From contig JAZRLP010000024.1 of the NCBI GenBank assembly GCA_045646905.1, positions 186,001 through 250,000 of the forward strand: DNA of 64,000 bases, written 5' to 3'. This stretch comes from RGIG4079 sp045646905 (GTDB lineage: Bacteria; Bacteroidota; Bacteroidia; Bacteroidales; Muribaculaceae). The notes below the pieces were generated by a model, which was not told where the DNA came from, did not search any database, and worked only from the letters and a program-made list of their open reading frames with translations. The first letter of the stretch is position 1; every line of letters begins with the position of its first letter. Below are positions 41,334 to 49,502 of the stretch, in pieces. A program made the translations under genes and the position numbers.

Positions 41334-43271
41334 ATGTCAACTGAAGAACAATTACCTATCGAAGAGAATAAAGCCGCTGTAAATTACAGCGAAGATAATA
41401 TTGTAACACTTGAATGGCAAGAGCATATTCGTCGCCGTCCCGGTATGTATATCGGAAAACTTGGCGATGGTACGACCTCGGACGATGGTATTTATGTGCT
41501 TCTAAAAGAGGTGCTTGATAATGCTATTGATGAGTATATGATGGGCTTTGGTAAGCAGATTCTTGTTGATATTGTTGACGGCAATGTTGTGGTGCGCGAC
41601 TATGGTCGAGGTATCCCCTTGGAAAAGGTAGTTGATGTGGCATCAAAAATGAATACCGGTGCAAAGTATGACTCTGCGGCTTTTAAAAAGTCGGTGGGGT
41701 TGAACGGGGTAGGTATCAAGGCTGTGAATGCGCTCTCAACAAGTTTTGTTGTGGAGAGTGTGCGCGATGGACAGTGTAAACATGTTGAGTTTTCTAAAGG
41801 TGTTATCACCGATGAACACGATATATGCGCCACCGACCAGCCAAACGGCACAATGGTGACATTTACACCCGATGCTGAAATATTCCGTGATTATCTCTAT
41901 CGCGAGGAGTTTGTGGTGCCTTTGTTGAAAAACTACACATTCCTCAATACAGGGTTGGTTATTGTGTTTAATGGCAAGCGTTTCGTGTCGCGTAACGGTC
42001 TTGTTGACCTTTTGAAGGAGAATATGACCAAAGATCCGTTATATCCTACTATTCATCTTTCGGGTGAGGATATTGAGGTTGTAATCACTCATGCCAATCA
42101 ATATGGCGAAGAATATTACTCGTTTGTTAATGGTCAACACACCACTCAAGGTGGTACTCACCTCACTGCGTTTAAAGAGGTGGTGTCGCGTACGATAAAA
42201 GAGCACTTCAATCGCAATTTTGAGTATTCCGACATTCGCAATGGTATGGTTGCTGCTATTTCAGTGAAGGTTGAAGAACCTGTGTTTGAATCGCAAACCA
42301 AAACCAAACTCGGTTCGCGCGATATGGGTCCCAATGGTCCATCGGTAGCAAAGTTTGTGGGTGATTTCATTAAGAAGGAACTCGACAACTATCTACATAA
42401 AGATCCCACTACAGCCGAGATAATTCTTAAAAAGGTGCAAGAGAGCGAGAAAGAACGCAAGTCGATGGCTGGCGTAACAAAACTTGCTCGCGAAAAAGCC
42501 AAGAAAGTAAATCTTCATAATAAAAAACTCCTCGATTGTCGCGTGCATCTTAATGATGCTAAAGGTGATGAGGAAAAGAAACTTGCTTCGTCAATCTTCA
42601 TTACCGAGGGTGACTCGGCAGCTGGCTCAATCACTAAAATTCGTGATGTGGAAACTCAAGCCGTGTTCTCGTTGCGTGGTAAACCTCTCAACACATTTGG
42701 CTTGACACAAAAGGTGGTATATGAAAACGATGAGTTTAATCTTCTTCAAGCAGCGTTGAATATCGAAGATGGTCTTGATGGTTTGCGTTATAACAATGTG
42801 ATTATTGCAACCGATGCCGATGTCGATGGAATGCACATTCGCTTGTTGATGATTACTTTCTTCCTTCAATTCTTCCCCGATTTGATTAAGAAAGGACATG
42901 TATATGTGTTGCAAACACCGCTTTTCCGTGTGCGTAATAAGAAAACGGCTAAACGAGTAGGTCTTAAATCGACAAAGAAACAAGGTATTGCCGATGATAC
43001 ATATTATTGCTACACCGATGAAGAGCGTGTCAATGCAATAGAGAAACTTGGAGCAAATGCCGAAATTACTCGATTTAAAGGTCTTGGAGAGATTTCGCCC
43101 GAGGAATTCCGCGATTTTATTGGTCCCGACATGCGCGTTGATCGTGTTACTTTGCGCAAGGAAGATGGCGTGGCCGATTTGCTTGAGTTTTATATGGGTA
43201 AAAACACTATCGAACGCCAAAACTTTATCATCGACAACCTTGTTGTGGAAGATGATACCGACATAGCATAA
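41334..43271 (+). CDS. parE: DNA topoisomerase IV subunit B
   Basis: A 645-residue type IIA topoisomerase ATPase subunit; with ParC it unlinks daughter chromosomes. The GHKL domain has RPGMYIGKLGDG, EVLDNAIDEY (ATP-binding E and N), DYGRGIPLE and SVGLNGVGIKAVNAL. The transducer carries QTKTKLGS, and the Toprim domain has ITEGDSAAGS and DADVDGMHIR. The ending DLLEFYMGKNTIERQNFIID matches Bacteroidales ParE rather than GyrB, which is longer. The ATG at 41334 is preferred to a TTG at 41268 that overlaps the promoter. coaD and an S41 protease follow, an order usual in this group. Confidence 0.92.
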   Translation: MSTEEQLPIEENKAAVNYSEDNIVTLEWQEHIRRRPGMYIGKLGDGTTSDDGIYVLLKEVLDNAIDEYMMGFGKQILVDIVDGNVVVRDYGRGIPLEKVVDVASKMNTGAKYDSAAFKKSVGLNGVGIKAVNALSTSFVVESVRDGQCKHVEFSKGVITDEHDICATDQPNGTMVTFTPDAEIFRDYLYREEFVVPLLKNYTFLNTGLVIVFNGKRFVSRNGLVDLLKENMTKDPLYPTIHLSGEDIEVVITHANQYGEEYYSFVNGQHTTQGGTHLTAFKEVVSRTIKEHFNRNFEYSDIRNGMVAAISVKVEEPVFESQTKTKLGSRDMGPNGPSVAKFVGDFIKKELDNYLHKDPTTAEIILKKVQESEKERKSMAGVTKLAREKAKKVNLHNKKLLDCRVHLNDAKGDEEKKLASSIFITEGDSAAGSITKIRDVETQAVFSLRGKPLNTFGLTQKVVYENDEFNLLQAALNIEDGLDGLRYNNVIIATDADVDGMHIRLLMITFFLQFFPDLIKKGHVYVLQTPLFRVRNKKTAKRVGLKSTKKQGIADDTYYCYTDEERVNAIEKLGANAEITRFKGLGEISPEEFRDFIGPDMRVDRVTLRKEDGVADLLEFYMGKNTIERQNFIIDNLVVEDDTDIA

Positions 43272-43321
43272 ATAACGCGTCGTAGTTAATTGTCAGTTGA
43301 ACAAAATAAAACAAATATATT

Positions 43322-43771
43322 TTGAAACGAGTAGCATTATATCCAGGAACATTCGACCCCTTTACAGTGGGACATATGTCTATCGTAGAGCGAGGTTTGC
43401 AATTGTTTGATGAAATAATTATTGCAATAGGTGTGAATGAGGCAAAGAAAAATCACACCTCGGTTCAGCAACGCATTGAGCATATTCAACGCGTAACAAG
43501 CAAGATGCAAGGTGTAAAAGTGATTAGTTATGGCAGTCTCACCGTTGAGGCAGCAAAGGAGCACGGCGCAAATTTTATACTTCGTGGAGTGAGAACAGTT
43601 GCCGACTATGAGTATGAACGCAATTTGGCTTATGCTAATCGCAACTTGACCGGGATAGAGACAGTGTTATTATATACATTGCCCGAATTGTCATATATAA
43701 GCCCAACTCTTGTGCGCGACCTACAACGCCATGGCTACGATGTGAGCCAATATGTGCCCGATGAACAATAA
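43322..43771 (+). CDS. coaD: Phosphopantetheine adenylyltransferase, TTG start
   Basis: A 149-residue enzyme of coenzyme A synthesis that joins ATP and 4'-phosphopantetheine. ALYPGTFDPFTVGHMSIVER (5-24) holds the nucleotidyltransferase TxGH motif as T-V-G-H, FILRGVRTVADYEYERNLA is the conserved middle, and SYISPTLVRDL the final ISST-like loop. The only start that fits the family alignment is TTG at 43322-43324 (TTG AAA CGA), since the next in-frame ATG lies after the first active-site segment. A TTG start on an essential gene suggests deliberately modest translation. It lies 50 bases after parE. Confidence 0.92.
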   Translation: MKRVALYPGTFDPFTVGHMSIVERGLQLFDEIIIAIGVNEAKKNHTSVQQRIEHIQRVTSKMQGVKVISYGSLTVEAAKEHGANFILRGVRTVADYEYERNLAYANRNLTGIETVLLYTLPELSYISPTLVRDLQRHGYDVSQYVPDEQ

Positions 43772-43799
43772 TATAAAAACGATTTATTTAGACAATTAT

Positions 43800-45401
43800 A
43801 TGAAAAAGATATTTCTTTTAGGCTTGATGATGAGTTGTGCTTTAATCGTGATGGCACAAAGTATGGAGATGTCACCATCGCAAAAGTTGCGTTATGCTGA
43901 GGGGATTATAAGTGCTTATTATGTTGATACCGTTAATTCCAATAAAATAGTAGAGGAGGCTATAGTGGCTATGCTAAAAACGCTAGACCCTCACTCGTCA
44001 TATACCAATGCCGAAGAAACAAAAGAATTGACCGAGCCATTGCAGGGCAATTTTAGTGGAATAGGCATCACTTTCAACATGCAAAGTGATACATTGTATA
44101 TATTGCAAACAGTGGCCAATGGACCTTGTGAAAAAGTGGGAATTGTGGCTGGCGACCGCATTATAAGCGCCAATGATACCATCATATCGGGTGTGAAAAA
44201 GAAAAATAATGATGTGATAAAAATTCTTCGTGGTCCTAAGGGAACTGTAGTGAACTTGAAAGTCAAGCGCAAGGGTAAAAAAGACCTACTTTCGTTTCGT
44301 GTGATTCGCGAAGAAATACCCATTTATAGTGTTGACGCAGCATATATGGCCGACGCAACAACCGGATATGTTCGCATTTCGCGTTTTGCCGAAGACACCA
44401 ACGAAGAGTTTTTGAAAGCGGTGAAAGAGCTCAAGGCCAAAGGAATGAAAGACATTATTATTGACTTGCAAGATAATGGTGGAGGGTATCTTGGCTCGGC
44501 TTATAACTTGGCAAGCAACTTCTTGCGTGGAGGCGACTTGGTTGTTTACACCGAAGGACTAAATTCTTCGCCATATTATTTTAGAACCGACTTTAATGGT
44601 GATTTGCTCGATGGGAAGGTGGTAATTCTTGTAAATCAATATTCGGCATCGGCAAGTGAGATTGTGGCTGGGGCAATTCAAGACAATGATCGTGGGTTGA
44701 TTGTAGGTCGTCGCACTTTTGGCAAAGGATTGGTACAACGCCCGTTCCCATTCCCCGATGGTTCGATGATTCGCCTCACAATATCACGCTATCACACGCC
44801 ATCGGGTCGTTGCATTCAGAAGCCTTACACCGAAGGCGATGAAGAAGATTATCGCAAGGATATATTGAAACGATTTGAATCGGGCGAATTTATGAGCGCC
44901 GATAGTATTCATTTCGCTGATTCGCTTAAATGCTATACTCTCAAAAATCGTCGAGTCGTGTATGGTGGCGGAGGCATTATGCCTGATAAGTTTGTGCCGC
45001 TCGACACAACCGAAAATAGTGAATACTATCGCCAACTTTTAGGTAGTGGAATCCTTCATAAATATTGTCTAAACTATGTCGATGAAAATCGCGGTAGTTT
45101 GAAAAAGAAATATCCTGCCGACGACGATTTTGTAGCGCATTTTGAGGTGTCGGACGATATGATGAAGCAATTGATTAATCAAGGCGAGGCCGATAGTATA
45201 AAATATAACGAGGAACAATATCGTCGTAGTGAAGCATTGTTGAAAATGGTTCTTAAGGCTAATATCGCAAGCGATATGTATGGCTCAAAGAGCTTCTATA
45301 AAGTGTCTAACCCCTATGACCAAATATATAAAGCGGCTCTATACCTCATTAATAATAAAGAGGAATATGATCGTCTATTGAAAGAGGGTGGGTTAAAGTG
45401 A
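43800..45401 (+). CDS. S41-family carboxy-terminal processing protease
   Basis: A 533-residue periplasmic protease of the CtpA/Prc type. Signal peptide 1-20 (MVMAQ end). The PDZ domain (about 85-165) contains GNFSGIGITFNMQSD and KVGIVAGDRIISANDTII. The protease core has DLQDNGGGYLGSAYNLAS, the catalytic serine in YSASASEIVAGAI and the lysine in RRTFGKGLVQ, a Ser-Lys dyad. The C-terminal 130 residues are a helical extension usual in Bacteroidetes members. I chose the ATG at 43800, which starts the signal peptide; it lies 28 bases after coaD. Its TGA overlaps the next gene's GTG. Confidence 0.9.
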   Translation: MKKIFLLGLMMSCALIVMAQSMEMSPSQKLRYAEGIISAYYVDTVNSNKIVEEAIVAMLKTLDPHSSYTNAEETKELTEPLQGNFSGIGITFNMQSDTLYILQTVANGPCEKVGIVAGDRIISANDTIISGVKKKNNDVIKILRGPKGTVVNLKVKRKGKKDLLSFRVIREEIPIYSVDAAYMADATTGYVRISRFAEDTNEEFLKAVKELKAKGMKDIIIDLQDNGGGYLGSAYNLASNFLRGGDLVVYTEGLNSSPYYFRTDFNGDLLDGKVVILVNQYSASASEIVAGAIQDNDRGLIVGRRTFGKGLVQRPFPFPDGSMIRLTISRYHTPSGRCIQKPYTEGDEEDYRKDILKRFESGEFMSADSIHFADSLKCYTLKNRRVVYGGGGIMPDKFVPLDTTENSEYYRQLLGSGILHKYCLNYVDENRGSLKKKYPADDDFVAHFEVSDDMMKQLINQGEADSIKYNEEQYRRSEALLKMVLKANIASDMYGSKSFYKVSNPYDQIYKAALYLINNKEEYDRLLKEGGLK

Positions 45402-46138
45402 AAAAAATGAAAGCGCAAGTTCTTGATGCCCGTCGTGACCCAATGGGTGCAGCAATAGCCGATTTTTATAAAAATGGTATTGCTGGTCGATTGAGAGTGT
45501 TGTCGTCAATGTTTGACGAGGACGAAATTCCTGTGGCTCACCTTTTTCGCGAAGAAGACGAAATGGGCGAATTGGAACTAAAGGCTCTCGAACTTTCTAA
45601 AGGACGGATTCTAGATGTGGGAGCCGGAGCTGGTTGCCATGCGCTTGCTCTTCAGGATAGAGGAATGGAGGTTACTGCTATTGATGTGTCGCCATTATCG
45701 GTTGAGGTGATGACTAAAAGTGGCATTGATGACGCCCGATTGGTGAATCTATATGATGAAGCGCTTTGTGAGAAATTTGACACGATATTGATGCTTATGA
45801 ATGGTTCGGGCATCATTGGTAAAATAGCAAATATGCCACAATTTTTTGCTCGCATTGATCAACTGCTTGCCGAGGGTGGTCAAGTGCTTATGGACTCAAG
45901 TGATTTGATCTATCTTTTTGAGGACGAAGATGGTGGTGTGGATATTGACCTTGCTGGAGATTATTATGGAGAGGTTGATTTCACTATGCAATATAAGAAT
46001 ATAAAAGGCGAGACCTTTGATTGGCTATATATCGACTTTGAAACACTTGCTTTCCATGCAGCAGAAAATGGTTTTGAGGCTGAATTGGTGATGCAAGGAG
46101 AACACTATGACTATCTTGCTCGCCTAACACGCAAATAA
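45398..46138 (+). CDS. Class I SAM-dependent methyltransferase
   Basis: A 246-residue Rossmann-fold methyltransferase. GRILDVGAGAGCHALALQDR (about 68-87) is the SAM-binding motif I, VTAIDVSPLSVEVM is motif II with the ribose-binding aspartate, and DTILMLMNGSGIIG is motif IV. The substrate is unknown. The start is either GTG at 45398, overlapping the protease stop (GTGA), or ATG at 45407; the overlap favours coupling. The C-terminal part is acidic (LFEDEDGGVDIDLAGDYYGE), which is unusual and may be a substrate lid. Confidence 0.85.
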   Translation: MKKMKAQVLDARRDPMGAAIADFYKNGIAGRLRVLSSMFDEDEIPVAHLFREEDEMGELELKALELSKGRILDVGAGAGCHALALQDRGMEVTAIDVSPLSVEVMTKSGIDDARLVNLYDEALCEKFDTILMLMNGSGIIGKIANMPQFFARIDQLLAEGGQVLMDSSDLIYLFEDEDGGVDIDLAGDYYGEVDFTMQYKNIKGETFDWLYIDFETLAFHAAENGFEAELVMQGEHYDYLARLTRK

Positions 46139-46175
46139 ATGCACGCTAGGTTTTTACCTAAATTATTTAATTCTA

Positions 46176-46796
46176 ATGAGAGAAGTAAACCCCAACGAAA
46201 CGAGTAGGAGATATGCATTTGAAATGTGGATGAATGCTCCTATGCCTATGGTTACATTATTCAAAACTCTTAATGTATCGCGATTGATTAAAATTAGTCG
46301 CAAGAGGGGGATGAAGTTTAACATGTTGATGTGTTATTGTATAGGTAAGGCTGCGAGCCGAGTAAAAGAGTTTTATATGTTGCCGGTGGGCGACAAATTA
46401 ATGCAATATGATGCATTGGCAGTAAATACTATTGTGGCTAATCAAGAAGGGGAAGTGAGTTCATGTGATGTCCCTTTTGATGAAGATTTGGCGGTGTTTA
46501 ATCAGCAATATTTACAACTTACATCGCAAGTGGCTCAAAATTGTGTGAATCACGATATCACCGACAGAATGGTTATCGGCACATCCGCATTGGCTAAATA
46601 TGAAATAGATGGCGCTGTGGGAATGTATAGCGGCGTGTTTAATAATCCATTTCTCATTTGGGGAAAATATAAGCGTTGCTTTTTTAAAACAACGCTTACT
46701 ATATCATTTCAATTTCACCACACCCAAATGGACGGAGCTCATGCTGCACGCTTTTTGAATGAGTTGCAGAAAGAAATTGAGATGCTAAAAGTATAG
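46176..46796 (+). CDS. Chloramphenicol-acetyltransferase-like protein
   Basis: A 206-residue protein of the class A CAT fold. The motif SFQFHHTQMDGAHAARFL (about 179-196) matches the CAT active-site HHxxxDG with its catalytic histidine, and ISRKRGMKFNMLMCYCIGKA matches the helix before the core. Class A CATs are about 215 residues and form trimers with CoA. The N-terminal substrate pocket differs from true resistance enzymes. Chromosomal location and ordinary base use argue for a housekeeping acyltransferase of unknown substrate, but drug acetylation cannot be excluded. Single gene with a terminator at 46819. Confidence 0.75.
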   Translation: MREVNPNETSRRYAFEMWMNAPMPMVTLFKTLNVSRLIKISRKRGMKFNMLMCYCIGKAASRVKEFYMLPVGDKLMQYDALAVNTIVANQEGEVSSCDVPFDEDLAVFNQQYLQLTSQVAQNCVNHDITDRMVIGTSALAKYEIDGAVGMYSGVFNNPFLIWGKYKRCFFKTTLTISFQFHHTQMDGAHAARFLNELQKEIEMLKV

Positions 46797-46818
46797 TATA
46801 TTATATAATAATGTGTAG

Positions 46819-46852
46819 TGGCGTGCCAAAACTATGGCGCGCCATTTCTTTT
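46819..46852 (+). terminator. Rho-independent terminator
   Basis: TGGCGTGCC (46819-46827) pairs with GGCGCGCCA (46836-46844), with one G-U pair, followed by TTTCTTTT. Confidence 0.8.
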
Positions 46853-46903
46853 GATGTGTTGAGATGGAATTTCATATAAGAAAAGAAAAAACTGGTTTTT
46901 TAA

Positions 46904-46935
46904 TTTGGTTTATAATATAAACTTGTTTATCTTCG
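46904..46935 (+). promoter_or_regulatory. Promoter of the membrane protein/regulator pair
   Basis: TTTG at 46904-46907, a 20-base spacer, and TATCTTCG at 46928-46935, close to TAnnTTTG. It lies about 64 bases before the start at 46999. Confidence 0.5.
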
Positions 46936-46998
46936 CAAAGTATTTAGGCTTTGACGAAATTTTAGAACTAAAAATATTATAAATGAAAAAACATTATT

Positions 46999-47613
46999 AT
47001 GGAAAAACAAAATTTTGATGCTGAAAAGAGTTTGGAACTTATTTCGCAAATGATTAGCCAATCAAAACAAAATCTAAACCGAGGAAGTTTTAATTCATGG
47101 ATAGGTTGGGGCGTTTTTACAACAATTTTAGGGTTGGTGATTTATGGAGTTGTTAAGGCAGCCGGGGTGCATCAGTGGTATTATTTGTGGTTTTTTGAAT
47201 TTGCTTATGCTATTTATGATTGCAAGCGAAACGAGCGAAAAGAGGGAGATGTGAAATCGCATATTGATAAAGCGATTGAGGGGATATGGCAAGCTCTTGG
47301 GTGGTTATATATTCTCACTCCTGTGGTGCTTACTTTTGCCGCAATTTATTTGCGACATTATTATGCTTTTAATATGATAATGCCTCTTGTGTTGATATAT
47401 ACAATAGTGGGAGTTGCTTTTACAGGAGTAATATTGAGAGAAAAATGGATTGTGGCTATTCCTATTGAGGGGGTGTTGTCTCCTTTGTATATGATTGCTG
47501 TTGTTTCATCGCAACGATTTGAACATTGGCAAGTGCTGTTGTTTGTGGCGACATTCTTTGTTGTGATGGTTGTTCCCGGTTTGATATTGAATTATAAGTG
47601 TAAGTCGAAATGA
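46999..47613 (+). CDS. Multi-spanning membrane protein
   Basis: A 204-residue inner-membrane protein. After a charged N-terminal helix (about 1-30, SLELISQMISQSKQNLNRGS) come five to six hydrophobic segments: near 33-52, 58-72, 95-118, 122-142, 150-168 and 178-198. I do not recognise a named family. Its last four bases overlap the start of the winged-helix regulator gene (ATGA), so the two are translated together. Such pairs in Bacteroidetes often form small self-regulated membrane units; the inducer is unknown. Confidence 0.7.
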   Translation: MEKQNFDAEKSLELISQMISQSKQNLNRGSFNSWIGWGVFTTILGLVIYGVVKAAGVHQWYYLWFFEFAYAIYDCKRNERKEGDVKSHIDKAIEGIWQALGWLYILTPVVLTFAAIYLRHYYAFNMIMPLVLIYTIVGVAFTGVILREKWIVAIPIEGVLSPLYMIAVVSSQRFEHWQVLLFVATFFVVMVVPGLILNYKCKSK

Positions 47614-47897
47614 GGTTTAAAGAGTTGGATTCATTGTTGCATTCACCATTGCGATTGGCCGTTATGTCGATTTTGATAGGTGTGGAAAGTGCTGACTTTG
47701 TGTATATAAAGCAGCAAACCGGTGCAACCTCAGGTAATCTCAGTGTGCAACTTGATAAATTGCAGTCGGCAGGCTATATCTCGATAGAGAAAGGGTATAA
47801 AGGGAAAAAGCCTTGCACAACCTGTAGGGTTACCCAAGAGGGGTTATCGGCATTTGAGAAATATGTTGAAGCATTAAAGGGGTATATTAATAAATAG
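47610..47897 (+). CDS. Winged-helix transcriptional regulator
   Basis: A 95-residue DNA-binding protein. LDSLLHSPLRLAVMSILIG, then ADFVYIKQQTGATSGNLSVQ (helix-turn-helix), LDKLQSAGYISIEKGYKGKK (wing) and TTCRVTQEGLSAFEKYVEAL form the compact MarR/PadR-like winged helix called HTH_34 in Pfam terms. Length is that of the family. Overlapping the membrane protein gene upstream, it probably represses or modulates the shared promoter, with the inverted features unclear. The gene ends at 47897, after which a long non-coding stretch precedes the str operon. Confidence 0.82.
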   Translation: MRFKELDSLLHSPLRLAVMSILIGVESADFVYIKQQTGATSGNLSVQLDKLQSAGYISIEKGYKGKKPCTTCRVTQEGLSAFEKYVEALKGYINK

Positions 47898-48240
47898 TCT
47901 ATATATAATGTGCAATGAGGGTAGGGTGCTGTGCTGGTGCTCGACTCTTGTTGCGTGTAGAGGGGTGATGATTTTGAGGAAGTAGGGCGAAATTTGATTT
48001 TGGGGTAAAAAGATGCGTGAAAGTTTGCGATAAAATGTTAAATAAATATAAAATTGCAGGTTTTGATTGATTTGAATGTTGCTGTGACGGCGTGATTTTG
48101 TGCGAAAAACGATAGAAAAAGAGCTAAAATATGCTCAAAATGATATAAAATGAGGCGATTTGGGTTGAATAGGGATGAAAAATGACATAAAAACAGGTAT
48201 TTTTATGCTATTGATATGGCGAAAGATAGAAACAAAATCA
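47898..48240. other. Intergenic stretch without a recognised gene
   Basis: The 517-base gap runs from 47898 to 48414. This first part is AT-rich with several short G-rich words but no open frame, tRNA or clear hairpin. The only clear elements are the rpsL promoter and leader to its right. Confidence 0.5.
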
Positions 48241-48272
48241 TTTGGTTATTAGCGAATTATTTAGTAATTTTG
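48241..48272 (+). promoter_or_regulatory. Promoter of the str operon
   Basis: TTTG at 48241-48244, a 20-base spacer, and TAATTTTG at 48265-48272. It should drive rpsL and probably the whole ribosomal run. Confidence 0.7.
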
Positions 48273-48278
48273 CATCGT

Positions 48279-48414
48279 TTTTCGGACTGACTTGATGCTG
48301 CGATATCGCTAACTCTCTGGGAGAGAAAGGGATATGTAGCGTTTGAGTGTGTGTGAAAATGGATTTTTTAACAGAACTATAATAAATTTTAAGTAACAAA
48401 AACAAAGAACTAAG
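48279..48414 (+). promoter_or_regulatory. Leader of the str operon
   Basis: About 135 nt lie between the predicted start and the rpsL ATG. A short hairpin CTCTC-TGG-GAGAG is at 48311-48323, and GCGATATCGC a little upstream is self-complementary. A regulatory role (for example ribosomal-protein feedback) is possible but not shown. Confidence 0.35.
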
Positions 48415-48804
48415 ATGCCTACTATTCAGCAATTAGTAAGAAAAGGACGCGTTGCTCTTGAGGATAAGAGTAAATCACCCGCACTTGATTCTTGCCCACA
48501 ACGTCGTGGCGTGTGCGTGCGTGTGTACACTACTACTCCTAAGAAGCCTAACTCGGCTATGCGTAAAGTAGCCCGTGTGAGATTGACTAACGGTAAAGAG
48601 GTGAACTCTTACATCCCAGGTGAAGGTCACAACCTACAAGAACACTCAATCGTGTTGGTTCGTGGTGGTCGTGTTAAAGACCTTCCAGGTGTGCGTTATC
48701 ACATCGTTCGCGGTACACTTGATACAAGCGGTGTTAAGGATCGTACACAACGTCGCTCTAAATATGGAGCAAAACGTCCTAAAGCAGGTGCAGCTAAGAA
48801 GTAA
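48415..48804 (+). CDS. rpsL: Ribosomal protein S12
   Basis: A 129-residue small-subunit protein at the decoding centre. The universal TTTPKKPNSAMRKVARVRL (about 40-57) and GGRVKDLPGVRYHIVRG are present. The two lysines whose mutation gives streptomycin resistance in other bacteria (in PKKPNS and RVKDLPG) are wild type here. First gene of the str operon, with no Shine-Dalgarno but an A-rich leader. The C-terminus is the usual lysine-rich tail (AKRPKAGAAKK). Confidence 0.97.
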   Translation: MPTIQQLVRKGRVALEDKSKSPALDSCPQRRGVCVRVYTTTPKKPNSAMRKVARVRLTNGKEVNSYIPGEGHNLQEHSIVLVRGGRVKDLPGVRYHIVRGTLDTSGVKDRTQRRSKYGAKRPKAGAAKK

Positions 48805-48996
48805 TCGGGACCAATAAACCGGTGAAGTAACTAAATCGCACAAGAGAATTTACAAAGAAAACGAGTTTTTAACTTAGTTTTTGATTTATTGGAACGCTGA
48901 CATTATTGGTTGAGTAAGCCTCGATTAGCGAATCGTGAGCTGAAGAATAAAAGATGAAAGCAACCAAGCAAACAAAAACACAAAACGACAAAGAAA
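48805..48996 (+). other. Untranslated spacer between rpsL and rpsG
   Basis: This 192-base gap is unusually long for an operon otherwise packed tightly. It contains a hairpin around CTCGATT-AGCG-AATCGTGAG (48920-48939, one bulge). In other bacteria the S12-S7 spacer binds S7 for translational feedback. The same is plausible here but not demonstrable from sequence alone. Confidence 0.4.
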
Positions 48997-49473
48997 ATGC
49001 GTAAAGCAAAACCTAAAAAAAGGGTAGTATTACCCGATCCCGTCTTCAATGACGTGAAAGTTTCTAAGTTCGTTAACCATCTTATGTATGATGGTAAAAA
49101 GAATATTTCTTATACAATATTCTACAACGCACTTGAAATCGTAAAATCTAAATTGCCTAACGAGGAAAAAACTGCGCTCGAAATCTGGAAAAAAGCGCTT
49201 GAAAATGTTACTCCTCAAGTGGAAGTTAAGTCTCGCCGTGTAGGTGGTGCTACTTTCCAAGTTCCAACTGAAATCCGCCCCGATCGTAAGGAATCAATTT
49301 CAATGAAAAACCTTATCCTTTATGCTCGCAAACGTGGTGGCAAAACTATGGCTGACAAACTTGCAGCTGAAATCGTAGATGCTTTCAATGACCAAGGTGG
49401 TGCATTCAAACGTAAAGAAGATATGCACAAAATGGCTGAAGCTAACCGCGCATTCGCTCACTTCCGTTTCTAA
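48997..49473 (+). CDS. rpsG: Ribosomal protein S7
   Basis: A 158-residue primary 16S rRNA-binding protein of the 30S head. The motifs KFVNHLMYDGKKNISYTIF, NVTPQVEVKSRRVGGATFQV and AEANRAFAHFRF are those of bacterial S7. It is an RNA-binding protein that can regulate its own operon in other bacteria. Second gene of the str operon; fusA follows by 29 bases. Confidence 0.97.
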   Translation: MRKAKPKKRVVLPDPVFNDVKVSKFVNHLMYDGKKNISYTIFYNALEIVKSKLPNEEKTALEIWKKALENVTPQVEVKSRRVGGATFQVPTEIRPDRKESISMKNLILYARKRGGKTMADKLAAEIVDAFNDQGGAFKRKEDMHKMAEANRAFAHFRF

Positions 49474-49502
49474 TTTTTTCATTGAATAATTTCAGATAAA
49501 AA

